Origin: Piscinibacter gummiphilus
Lineage (GTDB): Bacteria > Pseudomonadota > Gammaproteobacteria > Burkholderiales > Burkholderiaceae_C
Direction: 5' to 3'
Assembly: GCF_002116905.1 (NCBI RefSeq)
Contig: NZ_CP015118.1
Coordinates: 3,162,001-3,226,000 of the forward strand
Length of the DNA: 64,000 nucleotides
In this document: positions 61,655 to 64,000 of the stretch, piece after piece
Layout: each line of letters starts with the position of its first letter
Position numbering within the stretch: position 1 is the first letter of the stretch
Program-made: the position numbers and the translations under genes
Notes under the pieces: generated by a model
The model's input: only the letters and a program-made list of their open reading frames with translations
Databases searched by the model: none
What the model was told of the DNA's origin: nothing

Positions 61655-63028
61655 TCAGCCCGGGGGGTACATGTGCCGGCGGGTCATCGGCACGGGCGTG
61701 CCGCCCGCGATGCGCCGCGCGGCGAGCAGCTGGTACACGCCGATGTCGCCCGACTCGAACTCCAGCGCGCACGCCGCCATGTAGAGCCGCCACACCCGGT
61801 AGGTGGCCTCGCTGACGTGGGCCAGGGCCTGGGCGTGGTGCGTCTCCAGGCGCGCCACCCAGTGCCGCAGCGTCAGCGCGTAGTGCGGCCGCCAGGCCTC
61901 CACGTCGAGGATCTCGAAGTCGGCCCGTTCCATGTGCCGCTGGATGTTGCCCACCGTGTCCAGCTGACCGTCGGGGAAGACGTAGCGGTTGATGAACTCG
62001 GTGGACAGCGTCTTGTCCCAGCCCTCGGTGTAGTGGGTGATGCCGTGGTTGAGCAGCAGGCCGCCGGGCTTGAGCTGGCGGAACAGCGTCTCGAAGTACA
62101 CCGGCAGGTTCTTCAGGCCCACGTGCTCGAACATGCCGATGCTCGAGACCTTGTCGTAGGCACATTCGCCGGGCAGGTCGCGGTAGTCGCGCAGCTCGAC
62201 GGTGACGCGGTCCGAGAGCCTCGCGGCCTCGATGCGCGCCCGGGCCTCCTGCAGCTGCCGCTCGCTGAGCGTGATGCCGTGCGCCGAGACCCCGTGGTGG
62301 CGGGCCGCGTGCATCACGAGGGCGCCCCAGCCACAGCCCACGTCGAGCAGGCGTTCGCCCGGGGCGAGTTGCAGCTTGCGGCAGATGTGCTCGAGCTTGG
62401 CCTCCTGCGCCTGCTCCAGGGTCATGCCGGCCCGCTCGAAGTAGGCGCACGAGTACACCATGCGCTCGTCGAGCCACAGCCGGTAGAAGTCGTTCGAGAC
62501 GTCGTAGTGGAAGCCGATGGCCTCCCGGTTCTCTTCCTTGGAGTGCGCCTGGACCTGGGGAGCGAGCAGCGAGGCCTTCGCCTGGTCGAAGGCGGCGGCC
62601 GAGCGCATGCGCAACGTGGTGAGCAGCACGCGCCAGCGGTCCTGCCAGGGCAGGCGCAGCACCTGGACGTGGTCCTTCAGGCTCAGGGCCTGGAAGAAGT
62701 CGCCCTCGATGTCGAGTTCGCCGCGGAAGTAGGCGTCGGCGAGGCGCAGCGGGTCGCCGCCGCCGAGCAGGCTGCGCACGACGTTGGGCGTTCGGCAGAA
62801 GAGGGTGAACGGCGGGCCCTCGGGCGGGACCTGGCCGGTGCCGAGCGCCAGGGTGCGGCCGTCCCACAGCCGGACGGACACGTGGCCCGAAAATGCGCGG
62901 AAGAGCCGTTCCAGCGCCGCGATGAGCGGCGCGGTGTCGTGCTCGGAAAGTCCCGCGGCGGGCAGGCCTTCGACCGAGGACAACTCCTCGGAGGTCGTGG
63001 CAAACGCGGAGGCTGGCGATTCCTTCAT
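61655..63028 (-). CDS. cfa: Cyclopropane-fatty-acyl-phospholipid synthase
   Basis: SAM-dependent enzyme that adds a methylene bridge to unsaturated phospholipid acyl chains at the inner membrane; 457 residues from the ATG at 63028. SAM-binding motif LLDVGCGWGALVMHAA, then GITLSERQLQEARARIEAAR and SIGMFEHVGLKNLPVYFETL are present. IGFHYDVSNDFYRLWLDERM and MVYSCAYFERAGMTLEQAQE are family-diagnostic. A GTG at 63109 gives 27 more residues without a ribosome site, so the shorter start is preferred. It is convergent with the LON-domain gene. Confidence 0.93.
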   Translation of the reverse strand: MKESPASAFATTSEELSSVEGLPAAGLSEHDTAPLIAALERLFRAFSGHVSVRLWDGRTLALGTGQVPPEGPPFTLFCRTPNVVRSLLGGGDPLRLADAYFRGELDIEGDFFQALSLKDHVQVLRLPWQDRWRVLLTTLRMRSAAAFDQAKASLLAPQVQAHSKEENREAIGFHYDVSNDFYRLWLDERMVYSCAYFERAGMTLEQAQEAKLEHICRKLQLAPGERLLDVGCGWGALVMHAARHHGVSAHGITLSERQLQEARARIEAARLSDRVTVELRDYRDLPGECAYDKVSSIGMFEHVGLKNLPVYFETLFRQLKPGGLLLNHGITHYTEGWDKTLSTEFINRYVFPDGQLDTVGNIQRHMERADFEILDVEAWRPHYALTLRHWVARLETHHAQALAHVSEATYRVWRLYMAACALEFESGDIGVYQLLAARRIAGGTPVPMTRRHMYPPG

Positions 63029-63146
63029 GGCGTTCGAACTCCAACTGCATGGGTCCGCGGGCTCCTGAAGGCTCCCGTCTTCGACTCCCTGTGCTTCGGA
63101 ATTTGACACGACCCGCGCCGGCTTGGAACCGGTGCCGGGTTTTTCC

Positions 63147-64000
63147 CTACAGCCGTCGGGTGGTTTCCCGTACCGTGAGCGAGAGCGGTGGGAGCTCCAC
63201 CTCGGGCGTGGGCGTGCCCAGCATGTTCAGCAGCGCCTGGGCGGCGAACAGGCCCACCTCGTAGATGGGCTGTCGCACGGTGGTGAGGGGCGGGGTGAGG
63301 TAGGCGGCCACCGGCAGGTCGTCGAATCCGACCAGCGAGACGTCGTCGGGCACGCGGATGCCGCGCCGGTACATCGCCACGCGGGCGCCGAAGGCCGACT
63401 GGTCGTTGGCCGCGAACACCGCGGTGAAGGCCTGGCCGCCGTCGAGCAGGCGGTTCATCGCCATCAGGCCACCGCTTTCCAGGAAGTCGCCCTGCACGAC
63501 GAGGTCCGGGTCCGCGACGATGCCGGCTTCCTGGTGGGCTCGGAGGTAGCCCTGGTGGCGGGCGATCGCGTCGACGTGGTCGAGCGGGCCGGCGATGTGG
63601 GCGATGCGCCGGTGCCCGAGCCCCAGCAGGTGGCGCGTGGCGATGTAGCCGCCCGCGGCGTGGTCGATGGTGTGGGAGCGGATGCTCGGTCCCTCGAGGT
63701 GGCGCCCGGTCACCACGATGGGCTGGTGTTTCGCGAACGCGATGATGTCCTCGTCGGGCAGGTGGCCGGTCAGGATCACGAGGCCGTCGATGCGGCGCGC
63801 CTGCAGCAGGCGGATGCGCTCGGCCTCCTCGTGGGCGTTCCAGTGGCCGCTCACGATGATCGGCGCGTAGCCGCTGTCGGCGAGGCCCTGCTCGATGCCG
63901 CGCATGGCCCGCGTGTAGAACGGGCTCTCGATGTCCTGCGCCAGGATGCCGACGGTCATCGTCGTGCCGGTCTTCAGGCTGCGGGCAAAGAGGTTCGGCT
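63147..64000 (-). CDS. LacI-family transcriptional regulator, 5' end outside window
   Basis: Periplasmic-binding-protein-like effector domain of a LacI/GalR repressor, about 284 residues visible. In-frame sequence upstream of the ATG at 63959 reads PNLFARSLKTGTTMTVGILA, a normal LacI hinge and start of the ligand domain, so the helix-turn-helix lies outside the window. Effector-domain marks include GYIATRHLLGLGHRRIAHIA, ANDQSAFGARVAMYRRGIRV and PDDVSLVGFDDLPVAAYLTP, then PPLTTVRQPIYEVG. It is likely to respond to a sugar; the target genes are not in this window. Its stop precedes cfa by about 120 bases. Confidence 0.9.
   Translation of the reverse strand, partial: PNLFARSLKTGTTMTVGILAQDIESPFYTRAMRGIEQGLADSGYAPIIVSGHWNAHEEAERIRLLQARRIDGLVILTGHLPDEDIIAFAKHQPIVVTGRHLEGPSIRSHTIDHAAGGYIATRHLLGLGHRRIAHIAGPLDHVDAIARHQGYLRAHQEAGIVADPDLVVQGDFLESGGLMAMNRLLDGGQAFTAVFAANDQSAFGARVAMYRRGIRVPDDVSLVGFDDLPVAAYLTPPLTTVRQPIYEVGLFAAQALLNMLGTPTPEVELPPLSLTVRETTRRL

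Noticed and set aside
63111..63144. Hairpin plus TTTT on the plus strand between cfa and the LacI-type gene
   Set aside because: Both flanking genes are on the minus strand and the T tract is on the wrong side for either; an orphan plus-strand terminator could not be tied to a transcript.

Overview
The window is about 64 kb of very GC-rich chromosome. It is densely packed with short intergenic gaps and many 1- or 4-base gene overlaps, and about ten of its genes have GTG or TTG starts. Gene content (exbB-exbD-lpxK-Trm112-kdsB block, FeSOD, azurin, clpS-clpA, cyclophilin pair with lpxH, Hmu haem uptake) points to a free-living betaproteobacterium of the order Burkholderiales, probably near the Rubrivivax-Leptothrix-Rhizobacter group. 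That placement is an inference from gene content, not from a tree. I see no insertion sequence, prophage, CRISPR array or rRNA operon; one tRNA gene (Ser-GCU) is present.

Layout. 1-9154 (+): oligopeptide-type ABC importer (binding protein cut by the window edge, two permeases, fused double ATPase) followed by a TonB-dependent receptor. 9173-13921 (-): a short-chain dehydrogenase, adk, and the operon exbB-exbD-lpxK-Trm112-kdsB for envelope energisation and LPS. 14313-18812: xseA, sodB, a DUF192 protein, icd and azurin. 19199-21181 (+): an unusual phospholipase D-fold protein. 21154-28198 (-): a tightly overlapped five-gene operon encoding a DUF3011 protein, a periplasmic solute-binding protein, an ATP/ADP-translocase-family transporter, a lipoprotein dikinase resembling glucan water dikinase, and a secreted beta-lactamase-fold serine hydrolase. 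28407-35441 (+): haem uptake (TonB receptor, duplicated HmuY lipoprotein, HmuS, HmuTUV) behind a plausible Fur box. 35451-37371 (-): OmpR/EnvZ-type two-component pair. 37584-40364 (+): GGDEF/degenerate-EAL protein. 40591-43767: cold-shock protein and clpS-clpA. 43841-48781 (-): six-gene envelope operon (TPR protein, L,D-transpeptidase, two cyclophilins, lpxH, mtfA). 49019-54867 (+): cysS, an AlkA-type glycosylase, accA, tilS, lysC and tRNA-Ser. 54933-64000: small lipoprotein, small hypothetical protein, HU, a giant DUF748/AsmA-like protein, orphan ParA-type ATPase, LON-domain protein, cyclopropane fatty acid synthase, and a LacI-family regulator cut by the window edge.

The best candidate for an undescribed system is the operon at 21154-28198. 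An ATP-consuming dikinase that carries its own lipoprotein signal sits next to a nucleotide translocase and periplasmic partners. This suggests ATP-dependent phosphorylation of an envelope or extracellular glycan outside the cytoplasm. The sequence shows the gene order, overlaps, signal peptides and catalytic motifs; the function is inference.
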